Positions 17,482-26,428 are shown, counted from the first letter of the stretch. The stretch is 64,000 nt of DNA from Heliomarina sp018223035 (GCA_018223035.1 JAAEZD010000001.1:1-64000), one strand, 5' to 3'. Program-made: numbers and translations. Notes: generated by a model from the letters alone, not told the origin.

Positions 17482-18747
17482 TCAAAGCCACTCGGGGATC
17501 GTATCGCGATTTATCATATCTTCAAAGCTCGGACGTTGGCGGATAACCGCGAATTGATTGTCTTTGACCAGAACCTCGGGAATCAGCGGTCTCGTATTGT
17601 ACTCGCTGGACATTACCGCGCCGTAAGCCCCGGCGCTGCGAAACGCGACCAGATCGCCCGAGGCAAGCGGCGGTAGGTTGCGCTGCTTGGCAAAGGTATC
17701 GCCGGATTCGCAGACAGGGCCGACCACGTCATAGGGCTGCTGCTCGACGCCCGCCTCCGGTTCGATCACCGGAACGATGTCATGCCATGCATCGTACATG
17801 GCCGGACGGATCAGGTCGTTCATCGCCGCGTCGAGGATCAGGAAATCGCGCCCCTCGCCGGATTTGACAAAAATCACCGACGAGACCAGAAGACCGGCGT
17901 TCCCGGCGATCAGGCGACCGGGCTCGATTTCGATCTCACAGCCCAGATGTCCCAGTGTTTTCTTGACCAAGGCCCCGTATTCGGTAGGCAGCGGCGGCGC
18001 GGTATTGGACCGCTCGTAGGGAATGCCCAAGCCGCCCCCAAGATCCAGCCGCCGGATGTCATGGCCATCGGCGCGCAGCGTCTCGGTCAGTTCTGCCACC
18101 TTGGTATAGGCAAGCTCGAACGGTTCCAGCTCGGTCAGCTGGCTGCCGATATGCATGTCGATTCCGATCACGTCGAGCCCCGGGAGCGCGGCGGCCATCG
18201 CATAGACCTCACGCGCGCGCGAGATCGGAATGCCGAACTTGTTCTCGGATTTGCCGGTGGCGATCTTGGCATGGGTCTTGGCATCCACGTCCGGATTGAC
18301 CCGTACGGTGATCGGCACAACCTTGCCCAGAGATTGGGCAACCTCGCTCAGCAACTCCATCTCGGGCTCGGATTCGACGTTGAACTGGCGAATCCCCCCT
18401 TCGACGGCAATGCGCATTTCCTCAACGGTCTTGCCCACGCCCGAGAACACGATCTTGTCGCCCGGCACGCCCGCCGCCTTGGCGCGCAGGTATTCCCCGA
18501 TCGAGACGACATCCATGCCCGCGCCGGCCTCGGCCAGCGTCTTGAGGATGGCCTGATTGCTGGCGGCCTTCATCGCGTAGCAGACAAGATGGTCCATCCC
18601 CTCCAGCGCTTCGTCGAACAGGCGGAAGTGGCGCAGCAGCGTGGCGGTGGAATAGACGTAGAACGGTGTGCCGACCTCGGCCGCGATATCGGCAAGGGGC
18701 ACATCCTCGGCGTGCAAGGCGCCGTTTTTGTAAAGAAAATGATCCAT
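17482..18747 (-). CDS. lysA: Diaminopimelate decarboxylase
   Basis: LysA makes L-lysine from meso-diaminopimelate, the last step of the pathway, with PLP in the cytoplasm. The 421-residue protein has the PLP lysine at Lys60 (YAMKAASN). Further family motifs are the HIGSQ block, GGGLGIPY, EPGRLIAGNAG and the C-terminal CESGDTF. The gene lies in a common alphaproteobacterial neighbourhood with argH, a small lipoprotein and the TIGR02302 gene. Here an ATP-grasp gene is interposed between lysA and argH. Confidence 0.96.
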   Translation of the reverse strand: MDHFLYKNGALHAEDVPLADIAAEVGTPFYVYSTATLLRHFRLFDEALEGMDHLVCYAMKAASNQAILKTLAEAGAGMDVVSIGEYLRAKAAGVPGDKIVFSGVGKTVEEMRIAVEGGIRQFNVESEPEMELLSEVAQSLGKVVPITVRVNPDVDAKTHAKIATGKSENKFGIPISRAREVYAMAAALPGLDVIGIDMHIGSQLTELEPFELAYTKVAELTETLRADGHDIRRLDLGGGLGIPYERSNTAPPLPTEYGALVKKTLGHLGCEIEIEPGRLIAGNAGLLVSSVIFVKSGEGRDFLILDAAMNDLIRPAMYDAWHDIVPVIEPEAGVEQQPYDVVGPVCESGDTFAKQRNLPPLASGDLVAFRSAGAYGAVMSSEYNTRPLIPEVLVKDNQFAVIRQRPSFEDMINRDTIPEWL

Positions 18748-18831
18748 GCCGCGCTTTAGACGGAAACGGCGGCACAGATCAATTGATTTCCCTTTTTCCC
18801 GGGCGGCCTCGCGCCCTGCCCGGGATCTCGA

Positions 18832-20046
18832 TCAGGCGCGTTTCTTGGTACGCCGGATTTCCTTGGTGCGGGCTTTTTCCAGCGCCCGGCGTCCTTCCAG
18901 CAGTTCCTTGGAATAGGCCGAAACCCGGTCGAATATCGGCATGAAGTCCGGGTTGTTGATGCCCCGGCAATGGGAAAGCTGGTAGAGCGTGTGGAATGGA
19001 TTGGCGTTATGCTCGATGATCATCGGGCCATCGGGGCCAATCGCCACGTCCCAGCCGACGATGCCGAACTCGGGCACCACCGCATGGGCCTCGCAGACCA
19101 TCTCGCGCACGCGGTCCCACATGGGAAGCTGCTTGCCGGTGATCTTCGCGCCGGAAACCGGGTGATCGTCGATGTCTCGCGCGTCGAGCCCGGTGCCGAT
19201 CCGCGCCTGCCCGACCTTGCCGGTCATCGCATCGACCGGCGCAATCATGCTGCCGCTCTGCCAGAAATTGTCCGACATCGCGTCGGGCGCGGGGATTTTC
19301 CACGCCGAGTAAAGAACCTGTGGCCGGTTGCTGTCGCGCACCGTGACCACGCGCAGGCTGCCCACCGCTTTGCCGGTCACCGCGACCATCTCGGGATGCT
19401 GCACCAGCGCGCTTTGTAGCAAATAGCCCGAGCCGTATTGATCGATGATTTCCTTGCAGAACCCGTCCAGCGCCACACGCTTGCCATTGCCCAACAGTAG
19501 CATCTCGCCCTCGACGCCAAGCAGCAGGGCCGAGCCGTAGCTGCCGCTGAAGCTCTGCGGCTTGCCAAACAGCGGGTATTGCGCCTTTTCCGTGAGGAAG
19601 CTGCGCAGTTGCTCGACGGTTTCCAGCGTCGGGATCGAACCGAACCGCGAAACCGCCGAAACCACGGCCTGCGTCTGCGTCGTGCCAAAGCCCAGTTGCC
19701 GGATCAGCGAAGTGAACAGGACCTTGTCGGCAGCAAAACTGCGCATGGTGACAAGCCCCTTGGCGCCCAGCCGCGTGTTCAGCTTATAGCTGGCGCGCAG
19801 CCCGACATACTGGCGTTTTTCCTCGGCACTGATTTCGGGATCATATAGCCCGGCCGTGTAATATTCATGCAGGTGAAACCGCTGTTTTCCCATCGCAAGG
19901 CCAAAGCTTTCACGCATCTGGCGCAGCGGGCTGACCCCGTATTTGCGGGCCACCTCGACCATCATCGCCGCAGGCGGTGAAGGCGGACGTTCCGGAACGG
20001 CAAGCAGGGCCTTGTCTTGAACCTCATCAATCACTGCGGTCGTCAT
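18832..20046 (-). CDS. ATP-grasp enzyme, sugar-transfer-associated type
   Basis: The 404-residue protein resembles the ATP-grasp group found with capsule and sugar-transfer genes (ATPgrasp_ST). The middle part has an ATP-binding lysine region (LFGKPQSFSGSYGS), and the C-terminus has GWDVAIGPDGPMIIEHNANP, in which the acidic/Asn set matches the metal-binding strand of ATP-grasp enzymes. ATG 20046 is preceded by AGGAG seven bases upstream; an ATG at 20100 is less likely. No sugar-transfer genes lie nearby, so the substrate is open. The 84 bases to lysA have no obvious terminator, so they may be cotranscribed. Confidence 0.75.
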   Translation of the reverse strand: MTTAVIDEVQDKALLAVPERPPSPPAAMMVEVARKYGVSPLRQMRESFGLAMGKQRFHLHEYYTAGLYDPEISAEEKRQYVGLRASYKLNTRLGAKGLVTMRSFAADKVLFTSLIRQLGFGTTQTQAVVSAVSRFGSIPTLETVEQLRSFLTEKAQYPLFGKPQSFSGSYGSALLLGVEGEMLLLGNGKRVALDGFCKEIIDQYGSGYLLQSALVQHPEMVAVTGKAVGSLRVVTVRDSNRPQVLYSAWKIPAPDAMSDNFWQSGSMIAPVDAMTGKVGQARIGTGLDARDIDDHPVSGAKITGKQLPMWDRVREMVCEAHAVVPEFGIVGWDVAIGPDGPMIIEHNANPFHTLYQLSHCRGINNPDFMPIFDRVSAYSKELLEGRRALEKARTKEIRRTKKRA

Positions 20047-20164
20047 GTCGGGTCTCCTGGCAGGATCAGCGTTGGACAGGGTCAGCATGGCCGGGGCCAT
20101 GTCGGTTTTCTGTCCTGACAGGTAACAATGAAAAACGGCTGAAATGGGGCGCGATTGTTTCCCA

Positions 20165-20185
20165 AAACGGTCAAATCAACCGTTT
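20165..20185. promoter_or_regulatory. Inverted repeat upstream of the ATP-grasp gene
   Basis: AAACGGT (20165-20171) and ACCGTTT (20179-20185) form a perfect inverted repeat with a seven-base spacer. It lies about 120 bases upstream of the ATP-grasp start, in the 175-base gap after the small lipoprotein gene. It could be an operator; nothing else in the gap is recognisable. Confidence 0.35.
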
Positions 20186-20221
20186 CAGGCAGGGGTTGTC
20201 GATGACCTTACGGCAGGTGGC

Positions 20222-20398
20222 TCAAAGCCCCAGAAAGACCGAAAACGGCCCGCGGTTCAGGCCGACGCCACCGGTGGCATGAACCCCGCTGCGCGACACC
20301 GAGACCCCGCCGCTGACGGTCGGCTGCACCGGTTCCCCATCCGCGCCGCAGGCGGCAAGGATGCTCAGGGACAGCATGACAGCGAGGATCCGTTTCAT
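20222..20398 (-). CDS. Small lipoprotein next to argH (LptM-like position)
   Basis: A 58-residue protein with a lipoprotein signal (KRILAVMLSLSILAAC, Cys18), followed by a short Gly/Val-rich mature part. Small lipoproteins are usual at this place between argH and lysA in proteobacteria; in E. coli the equivalent LptM helps mature the LPS translocon. Mature-part similarity to LptM cannot be shown from sequence alone. Its ATG overlaps the argH stop as ATGA (20395-20398), so it is translationally coupled to argH. Confidence 0.75.
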   Translation of the reverse strand: MKRILAVMLSLSILAACGADGEPVQPTVSGGVSVSRSGVHATGGVGLNRGPFSVFLGL

Positions 20399-21786
20399 TT
20401 CAGCGCTTTCTTCCACCGTTCGACGTGCTGGCGCACGCCCGAAGGGGCGGTGCCACCATAGGATGTACGCGAGTTTACCGAATTTTCGACGCCGAGAACA
20501 GCAAAGACATCTTCCGTGATATCCGCATGGACCGAGTTCATGTCCTCAAGCGTCAGATCCGGCAGGTCGCAGCCCTTTCTCTCGGCCAGTGCGACAAGCG
20601 AACCGGTGACGTGATGCGCATCGCGGAACGGCAACCCAAGCACCCGCACCAGCCAGTCCGCCAGATCGGTCGCGGTCGAGAACCCGGCCCCGGCGGCGGC
20701 GGCCAGCGCCTCGCGGTTGGCGCTCATATCGCTGACCATGCCGGTCATCGCGGCCAGCGCCAGCATCCAGTTATCGGCGGCGTCGAACACCTGTTCCTTG
20801 TCTTCCTGCATGTCCTTGGAATAGGCCAGCGGCAGCCCCTTCATGACCATCATCAGCGCGGTATTCGCGCCAAAGATCCGGCCCACCTTGGCGCGGATCA
20901 GTTCTGCCGCATCGGGGTTCTTCTTTTGTGGCATGATGCTCGACCCGGTCGAGAACCGATCGGAAAGGATCACGAACCGGAACTGGGCCGAGGACCAGAT
21001 CACCAGCTCTTCGGCGAACCGGCTCAGGTGCATGGCGCAGATGCTTGCGCAGTTCAGGAAATCCAGCGCGAAATCACGGTCGCTTACCGCGTCCAGCGAA
21101 TTGGCCGAGGGCCGATCAAAACCCAGCGCCTTGGCGGTCATGTGCCGGTCGATGGGGAAAGAGGTCCCGGCCAGCGCCGCCGCGCCCAACGGGCATTCGT
21201 TCATCCGCGCCCGAGCATCGCGCACACGGGACAGATCACGGCCGAACATTTCCACATAGGCCAGCATGTGATGGCCCCAGGTGACGGGCTGCGCGGTCTG
21301 CAAATGGGTGAAACCGGGCATCACCCAGTCGGCGCCGGCCTCTGCCTGTTCCAGCAGCGCACCGATCAGCGCCAAAAGCCCGGTTTCAGCCGCGTCCAGC
21401 TGATCCCGCACCCAGAGTTTGAAATCCGTCGCCACCTGATCGTTGCGCGACCGGCCCGTGTGCAGACGCCCGGCAGGCTCGCCGATGATCTCTTTCAGCC
21501 GCGCCTCGACATTCATATGGATGTCTTCCAGCGCTGTCGAAAACGCGAACTCGCCGCTTTCGATTTCTGACAAAACGGTGAGCAGCCCTTCCCTGATGGC
21601 CTCGGCATCGCTATCGCTTATGACGCCCGTTTCCGCCAGCATGGCGGCATGGGCGCGCGAACCGGCGATATCCTGGGCCGCCATCCGCTTGTCGAACCCG
21701 ATGGATGCGTTAATTGCCTCCATGATGGCGTCCGGTCCGGCGGCGAAACGGCCACCCCACATCTGGTTTGCGCTTTTATCGGTCAT
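20395..21786 (-). CDS. argH: Argininosuccinate lyase
   Basis: ArgH splits argininosuccinate into arginine and fumarate, the final step of arginine synthesis. The 463-residue protein has the N-terminal MWGGRFAAGPD, the substrate block TGRSRNDQVATD, the HLQTAQPVTWGHH motif and the fumarase/aspartase-superfamily signature GSSIMPQKKNPD. ATG 21786 (MTDKSANQ) fits the family; upstream in-frame starts run into the divergent tlpA. The two starts are only 22 bases apart, so both must be served by overlapping promoters. Confidence 0.97.
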   Translation of the reverse strand: MTDKSANQMWGGRFAAGPDAIMEAINASIGFDKRMAAQDIAGSRAHAAMLAETGVISDSDAEAIREGLLTVLSEIESGEFAFSTALEDIHMNVEARLKEIIGEPAGRLHTGRSRNDQVATDFKLWVRDQLDAAETGLLALIGALLEQAEAGADWVMPGFTHLQTAQPVTWGHHMLAYVEMFGRDLSRVRDARARMNECPLGAAALAGTSFPIDRHMTAKALGFDRPSANSLDAVSDRDFALDFLNCASICAMHLSRFAEELVIWSSAQFRFVILSDRFSTGSSIMPQKKNPDAAELIRAKVGRIFGANTALMMVMKGLPLAYSKDMQEDKEQVFDAADNWMLALAAMTGMVSDMSANREALAAAAGAGFSTATDLADWLVRVLGLPFRDAHHVTGSLVALAERKGCDLPDLTLEDMNSVHADITEDVFAVLGVENSVNSRTSYGGTAPSGVRQHVERWKKALK

Positions 21787-21808
21787 CTTGCCAACCCTTG
21801 GAGAAATC

Positions 21809-22369
21809 ATGCGTCGCGTTCATTTCCTGCTCCTTTATATGGCCCTCGCGCTGGGTGCAAACACCGCCATGGCCGAGCTTGCCGAAGTCGCCGAACTGCG
21901 TGATGGCGACATGAAAAAGCTGACGCTGCACGAAGAACCCAAACCGGTTTCCGACATCGCCTTCACCACGCCAGACAGTGGCTCCATGACGCTGGCCGAC
22001 CTCCAGGGCGGCTATGTACTGCTGAATTTCTGGGCGACATGGTGCGCCCCCTGCCGCGAGGAAATGCCCACACTCGCAGCACTTCAGGATGAATTCGGCG
22101 GCGACGGCTTTCAGGTGGTGACCTTGGCGACGGGCCGTAACTCGCCGCAGGGCATCCAAAAATTCTTCAGCGAAAACAATATCTCGAACCTGCCGCAATA
22201 CCGCGATGAAAAACAGGCCGTAGCGCGCGACATGGGCATTCTCGGCCTGCCGATCACGGTTCTGATCGACCCCGAAGGGCAGGAAGTCGCCCGGTTGATC
22301 GGCGATGCGGACTGGCATTCCGACAGCGCCCGCGCGATCATCGGCGCATTGGTTTCCGGCGGCAGCTGA
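21809..22369 (+). CDS. tlpA: TlpA-family thiol-disulfide oxidoreductase
   Basis: A 186-residue secreted thioredoxin-like protein. A signal peptide covers about residues 1-22 (FLLLYMALALGANTAMA). The active site is WATWCAPC (Cys79, Cys82), and the cis-proline region is near GLPITVLIDPEGQEVAR. TlpA-type proteins reduce periplasmic disulfides, often for cytochrome oxidase assembly. Divergent tlpA-argH is a frequent arrangement in Rhodobacteraceae. GGAG precedes the start by five bases. Confidence 0.9.
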   Translation: MRRVHFLLLYMALALGANTAMAELAEVAELRDGDMKKLTLHEEPKPVSDIAFTTPDSGSMTLADLQGGYVLLNFWATWCAPCREEMPTLAALQDEFGGDGFQVVTLATGRNSPQGIQKFFSENNISNLPQYRDEKQAVARDMGILGLPITVLIDPEGQEVARLIGDADWHSDSARAIIGALVSGGS

Positions 22370-22481
22370 CGCGCCGCAATACATTTCTAAACGGAGCCAG
22401 ATGCTTCTGCCGCCCGGCGCGGGAACCCGCCCGGACAACCACACGTTTTAAACAAGAGTTTACCCAGAACCAGATTTCGCC

Positions 22482-22907
22482 ATGCCCTGCACCTACGCGC
22501 TCTACCCTGATCTTGCGACCCTGCACTGCCGCTTCAGCGGCCGGTTCAACATGCGGGATGCGCTTAACATGATCGAGCGCGCAGGCGCCGAACCCCGGCA
22601 TGAGGACGGCACCAACGTGATCGCAGACTTTCTGGACGTCACCCGTTTTGACATCGACATCAATTCGCAATGGCGCATGTTCCGCTATCTCGCTGCGCTC
22701 GAGGACTGGCCAGGCCTCCCCCGGAGCTGCGCGCTGATCGCCGATGGAGAGCCAGTCTGGGCGATGGCCGGAACAATCGTCGATCAGACCACGCTTGAAT
22801 CGCCGCTGGTTTTCGAACGCTTCCGCGCTCCCTCTCCCGCCCTGCGCTTTGTCGGTCTCGACCCGAACCGCCACGGAGGCCGCTTTGGCTATGGGCCCGT
22901 GCATTAA
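22482..22907 (+). CDS. Small soluble protein of unknown function
   Basis: A 141-residue protein that I do not recognise. It begins PCTYALYPDLATLHCRFSGRFN, which looks like the paired strands of a STAS or SpoIIAA-like fold, and contains NVIADFLDVTRFDIDI in the middle. No signal peptide or membrane segment. It stands alone between tlpA and the convergent tag gene. The 112 bases before it hold only a GC-rich imperfect hairpin. Confidence 0.6.
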   Translation: MPCTYALYPDLATLHCRFSGRFNMRDALNMIERAGAEPRHEDGTNVIADFLDVTRFDIDINSQWRMFRYLAALEDWPGLPRSCALIADGEPVWAMAGTIVDQTTLESPLVFERFRAPSPALRFVGLDPNRHGGRFGYGPVH

Positions 22908-22980
22908 GCGCGAAGGCCCGGCAACACGCCCCCAATAATGCATCGAATGCGCCGAAGCGCTCCTTTAAAGACAGGCTTCT

Positions 22981-23562
22981 CTAACCGCGCGACTTTCCCA
23001 TTTCCGCCACAGGCCCGTGCCGGTGACAGCTGACGATATGGTCATTGACCATGCCCACCGCCTCCATGAAAGCATAGACGATAGTCGGCCCGCAGAATCG
23101 AAAACCCGCCTTTTTCAGATCTTTTGAGATCTGCTCTGACAGCGCCGTCTGGGTCGGTACATCCCCCTGCGTCGCCCATGCATTCTGGATCGGCTTGCCG
23201 CCGACGTAATCCCACAGAAAGCGGTCAAAGCCCTGTTGCGCCTCGATCTCCTGCCACGCCCGGGCATTGGTGATCGTCGCTTCGATCTTGCCGCGATGGC
23301 GAATGATACCGCGATTCTGCAAAAGCCGCGCCACCTCGGGCTCGCCCCAATCGGCCACCACGTTCGGATCGAACCCGGCAAAAGCCTCGCGGAAATTGTC
23401 TCGCTTGCGCAAGATCGTGATCCAGCTCAGCCCCGCCTGAAACCCGTCGAGGATCAGTTTTTCCCAAAGCGCCCGGCTGTCATATTCCGGCACGCCCCAT
23501 TCCGTGTCGTGATAGGCCACGTAAAGCGGATCATCCCCCGGCCAGCCACATCTTTCCATCAT
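22981..23562 (-). CDS. tag: DNA-3-methyladenine glycosylase I
   Basis: Tag removes 3-methyladenine from alkylated DNA, opening base-excision repair. The 193-residue protein has the conserved start MERCGWPGDDPLYVAYHDTEWGVP, which holds the first zinc ligands. GFQAGLSWITILRKRDNFREAF carries the base-pocket Glu-Trp region, and the C-terminal CHRHGP gives the remaining zinc ligands. The protein can start at either of two adjacent ATG codons (23562 or 23559); AAGGGG is better spaced for the second. Confidence 0.93.
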   Translation of the reverse strand: MMERCGWPGDDPLYVAYHDTEWGVPEYDSRALWEKLILDGFQAGLSWITILRKRDNFREAFAGFDPNVVADWGEPEVARLLQNRGIIRHRGKIEATITNARAWQEIEAQQGFDRFLWDYVGGKPIQNAWATQGDVPTQTALSEQISKDLKKAGFRFCGPTIVYAFMEAVGMVNDHIVSCHRHGPVAEMGKSRG

Positions 23563-23760
23563 CCGTCCCCTTCGCGCGTCCGCCTTCGGGTCTAGCGGCA
23601 AACCGCCCCTGCCAGCAAGCGCGGGGCGGCGCCCGAGCAGAGTTGCAGCCCCCCGCGCAAAGCATTAGGTTCACCCTCGGAGGACGTAAGGTTAAGACGC
23701 ATGCCCGCTCGGACAGGCGTTTTTTCTTGCCACCCGCATCTTGGCAAAGGACAGACAGTC

Positions 23761-24936
23761 ATGACCAACGTAGTAATTGCATCCGCCGCTCGTACGGCGG
23801 TCGGCAGCTTTGGCGGCTCATTCGCAAACACCCCCGCGCATGACCTTGGCACAGCGGTTCTCGAGGCGATCGTGGAACGCGCCGGGATCGACAAGGCCGA
23901 TGTGAACGAAACCATTCTCGGTCAGGTGCTGACCGCCGCGCAGGGCCAGAACCCGGCCCGTCAGGCCCATATCAACGCCGGCCTGCCGATCGAAAGCGCG
24001 GCCTGGGGCATCAATCAGGTCTGCGGGTCGGGCCTGCGCGCCGTGGCGCTTGGCGCTCAGCACATCCAGCTTGGCGATGCCGAGATCGTCGCCGCGGGCG
24101 GTCAGGAAAACATGTCGATGAGCCCCCATGCCGCGAACCTGCGCCAGGGCCACAAGATGGGCGACATGTCCTATATCGACACCATGATCCGTGACGGTCT
24201 GTGGGATGCGTTCAACGGCTACCACATGGGCCAGACCGCCGAGAACGTTGCCGAGAAATGGCAGATCAACCGTGAATCGCAGGACGAATTCGCGGTCGCC
24301 AGCCAGAACAAGGCCGAAGCCGCGCAAAAGGCAGGCAAGTTCCAGGACGAAATCACGCCCTTTACGGTCAAGACCCGCAAGGGCGAGAACGTGGTCGACT
24401 CCGACGAATACATCCGCCACGGCGCGACCATCGAAGCGATGCAGAAACTCCGCCCCGCCTTTACCAAGGACGGCTCGGTCACTGCGGCCAACGCATCCGG
24501 TTTGAACGACGGCGCCGCCGCCGTTCTGCTGATGAGCGCGGATAACGCCGAGAAACGCGGCATCACGCCGCTGGCGCGCATTGTCTCCTACGCCACCGTC
24601 GGGCTCGACCCGTCGATCATGGGCGCCGGTCCGATCTATGCCTCGCGCAAGGCGCTGGAAAAGGCTGGCTGGAAACCCGAGGATCTCGACCTTGTCGAGG
24701 CGAACGAGGCCTTTGCCGCGCAGGCCTGCGCCGTGAACAAGGACATGGGCTGGGATCCGTCCATCGTGAACGTGAACGGTGGCGCCATCGCCATCGGCCA
24801 CCCCATCGGTGCCTCGGGCTGCCGCATCCTCAACACCCTGCTGTTTGAAATGCAGCGCCGCGACGCCAAGAAAGGTCTCGCCACGCTCTGCATCGGCGGC
24901 GGCATGGGCGTTGCCATGTGCGTCGAACGGCCCTGA
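23761..24936 (+). CDS. phaA: Acetyl-CoA acetyltransferase (beta-ketothiolase)
   Basis: PhaA condenses two acetyl-CoA to acetoacetyl-CoA, the first step of polyhydroxybutyrate synthesis. The 391-residue protein has the nucleophile Cys88 (NQVCGSGLRAVALG), the GHPIGASGCRI motif and the C-terminal catalytic CIGGGMG. phaB follows downstream, so it acts in the PHB pathway rather than only in fatty-acid breakdown. ATG 23761 follows AAAGGA. A perfect hairpin lies directly after the gene. Confidence 0.96.
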   Translation: MTNVVIASAARTAVGSFGGSFANTPAHDLGTAVLEAIVERAGIDKADVNETILGQVLTAAQGQNPARQAHINAGLPIESAAWGINQVCGSGLRAVALGAQHIQLGDAEIVAAGGQENMSMSPHAANLRQGHKMGDMSYIDTMIRDGLWDAFNGYHMGQTAENVAEKWQINRESQDEFAVASQNKAEAAQKAGKFQDEITPFTVKTRKGENVVDSDEYIRHGATIEAMQKLRPAFTKDGSVTAANASGLNDGAAAVLLMSADNAEKRGITPLARIVSYATVGLDPSIMGAGPIYASRKALEKAGWKPEDLDLVEANEAFAAQACAVNKDMGWDPSIVNVNGGAIAIGHPIGASGCRILNTLLFEMQRRDAKKGLATLCIGGGMGVAMCVERP

Positions 24937-24944
24937 TCGTTTCC

Positions 24945-24972
24945 GGAGGGGCGGCGTCAACGCCGCCCCTCC
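24945..24972 (+). terminator. Strong hairpin after phaA
   Basis: GGAGGGGCGGCG (24945-24956) pairs perfectly over twelve bases with CGCCGCCCCTCC (24961-24972) around a TCAA loop. No T-tract follows, so it may act as an mRNA-stabilising or Rho-assisted end rather than a classical terminator. Confidence 0.6.
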
Positions 24973-25303
24973 CCACCGGACGCGGCCCGGCAGCGCCGCC
25001 GCAAATTCAGGCACCTCCCGGCAATCTCGTGCCGATCAGGGCGAAACCCCTGCCAGCACCTGAAATTCGCTTTATAATCAGAACTATGGCACACTCGATC
25101 CGGTCGTGATCCGTCCGGCGATTCTGCCATCAATGACGCGACCCCGGTCCAAGGGAGGAACGACCGGAACGGCAAATCGTGCCGCAAGATAATGGGAGGT
25201 GCCCGGTTTCGTGAAATTTTTACGAATTGAGCGCGCAACATTCTTGCGCACACGACATCGTTAACGTAACAACGTTTCAATAGGATACTGGAGGAAAACA
25301 TTA
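24973..25303 (+). promoter_or_regulatory. Long phaA-phaB intergenic region with promoter-like elements
   Basis: This stretch has no credible gene. It holds CTGCCA (25050-25055) and a perfect TATAAT (25073-25078) with a 17-base spacer, which looks like a sigma-70 promoter and would give phaB a leader of over 200 bases. A tiny frame (MAHSIRS, ATG near 25085) follows just downstream. An inverted repeat GCGCAA-N5-TTGCGC (25233-25249) lies about 55 bases before phaB and could be an operator. PHB repressors are known to bind TGC-rich sites, but the match is not specific enough to name one. Confidence 0.45.
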
Positions 25304-26026
25304 ATGTCACGCGTCGCCCTTGTAACAGGAGGCTCCCGGGGAATCGGGGCTGCAATTTCAAAAGCACTCAAGGACGCCGGGTATTCCGTCGCCGCCACCT
25401 ACGCCGGTAACGATCAGGCCGCGTCCGATTTTACCGATGAGACCGGGATCAAGACCTATAAGTGGAACGCGGCGGATTACGAGGAAAGCAAGGAGGGACT
25501 GGCCAAGGTCGAAGCCGATCTCGGACCTATCGACGTGGTTGTCGCCAATGCGGGCATCACCCGCGACGCCCCCTTCCACAAGATGACTCCCGAGCAGTGG
25601 AAAGAGGTGGTCGATACCAACCTCACAGGTGTTTTCAACACGGTTCACCCGGTCTGGCCCGGCATGCGTGAGCGCAAGTTCGGCCGCGTCATCGTCATCA
25701 GCTCGATCAACGGCCAGAAGGGCCAGTTCGCGCAGGTAAACTATGCCGCGACCAAGGCGGGCGATCTGGGCATCGTCAAATCGCTGGCACAGGAAGGCGC
25801 GCGCGCGGGCATTACCGCGAACGCGATCTGCCCCGGCTATATCGCGACCGACATGGTGATGGCGGTGCCGGAAAAGGTGCGGGACTCGATCATCGCGCAG
25901 ATCCCGACCGGACGCCTCGGCGAGCCCGAGGAAATTGCACGCTGCGTGGTTTTCCTTGCCTCGGACGACGCCGGGTTCATCAACGGCTCGACAATTTCCG
26001 CGAACGGCGGTCAGTTCTTCGTCTGA
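25304..26026 (+). CDS. phaB: Acetoacetyl-CoA reductase
   Basis: PhaB reduces acetoacetyl-CoA to (R)-3-hydroxybutyryl-CoA with NADPH for PHB synthesis. The 240-residue protein is a classical short-chain dehydrogenase: cofactor motif TGGSRGIG, NAG motif ANAGITRD, catalytic Ser134, Tyr147 and Lys151 (YAATK). The substrate loop ICPGYIATDMVMAVPEKV matches PhaB enzymes. GGAGG precedes the ATG by nine bases. phaA lies upstream beyond the promoter-bearing spacer, and a terminator follows. Confidence 0.95.
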   Translation: MSRVALVTGGSRGIGAAISKALKDAGYSVAATYAGNDQAASDFTDETGIKTYKWNAADYEESKEGLAKVEADLGPIDVVVANAGITRDAPFHKMTPEQWKEVVDTNLTGVFNTVHPVWPGMRERKFGRVIVISSINGQKGQFAQVNYAATKAGDLGIVKSLAQEGARAGITANAICPGYIATDMVMAVPEKVRDSIIAQIPTGRLGEPEEIARCVVFLASDDAGFINGSTISANGGQFFV

Positions 26027-26050
26027 TCCCGGAACAGGTCTACAAAAAAC

Positions 26051-26082
26051 AGGTCGGTCCCATCGGACCGACCTTTTCTTTT
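26051..26082 (+). terminator. Rho-independent terminator after phaB
   Basis: AGGTCGGTCC (26051-26060) pairs perfectly with GGACCGACCT (26065-26074) around CATC, followed by TTTCTTTT. It closes the pha genes. The remaining 180 bases to the next gene contain only a CCGGA/TCCGG repeat and nothing I can name. Confidence 0.88.
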
Positions 26083-26263
26083 TGCGCATGGTCGCCCGTC
26101 GTCATCACGGGTCGTATCACCGCGCGCGGCGCTATTGGCCGCAGAGATCTGGCGCAAAGACAAAAGCCCTCACGCGCTTGCGTGTCCGCCGGATGATCCG
26201 GACAACCCGCCAGTTTCTTCGAATGTGATCAGGATATGATTGCTCGGAAAGCAAAAGAGCGGG

Positions 26264-26428
26264 TCACGCAGACAGGCGCTCGATTTCTTCCTTTAGCTTC
26301 AGCTTCTGCTTTTTCATGGCGGCCAGTTCAAGCCCGTCGATGCTTGGCGCGCGCTGCGCCTGCTCGACTTCATAGCTCAAATTCTGGTGCTTCTTTTTCA
26401 GTTCCGTAAGATGCGAGCTCAAGCTCAT
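26264..26428 (-). CDS. YdcH/DUF465 family small helical protein
   Basis: A 54-residue protein, almost entirely helical and charged, with a heptad-like pattern (LSSHLTELKKKHQNLSYEVEQAQRA, then KKQKLKLKEEIERL). This is the DUF465/YdcH layout, a predicted helical hairpin with no established function. ATG 26428 is chosen because GGAGG lies eight bases upstream; the longer frame starting further back lacks such a site. Confidence 0.85.
   Translation of the reverse strand: MSLSSHLTELKKKHQNLSYEVEQAQRAPSIDGLELAAMKKQKLKLKEEIERLSA

Noticed and set aside
18798..18824. Hairpin CCCGGGC with GCCCGGG between lysA and the ATP-grasp gene as a terminator
   Set aside because: On the minus strand, where both genes lie, it is followed by A-rich rather than T-rich sequence and has a 13-base loop.
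20425..21570. A 381-codon plus-strand frame opposite argH
   Set aside because: argH carries the full family signature on the other strand; this frame has none.
25085..25111. Tiny frame MAHSIRS as a leader peptide gene for phaB
   Set aside because: It has no ribosome site and no run of regulatory codons; its position after the promoter is noted only as context.
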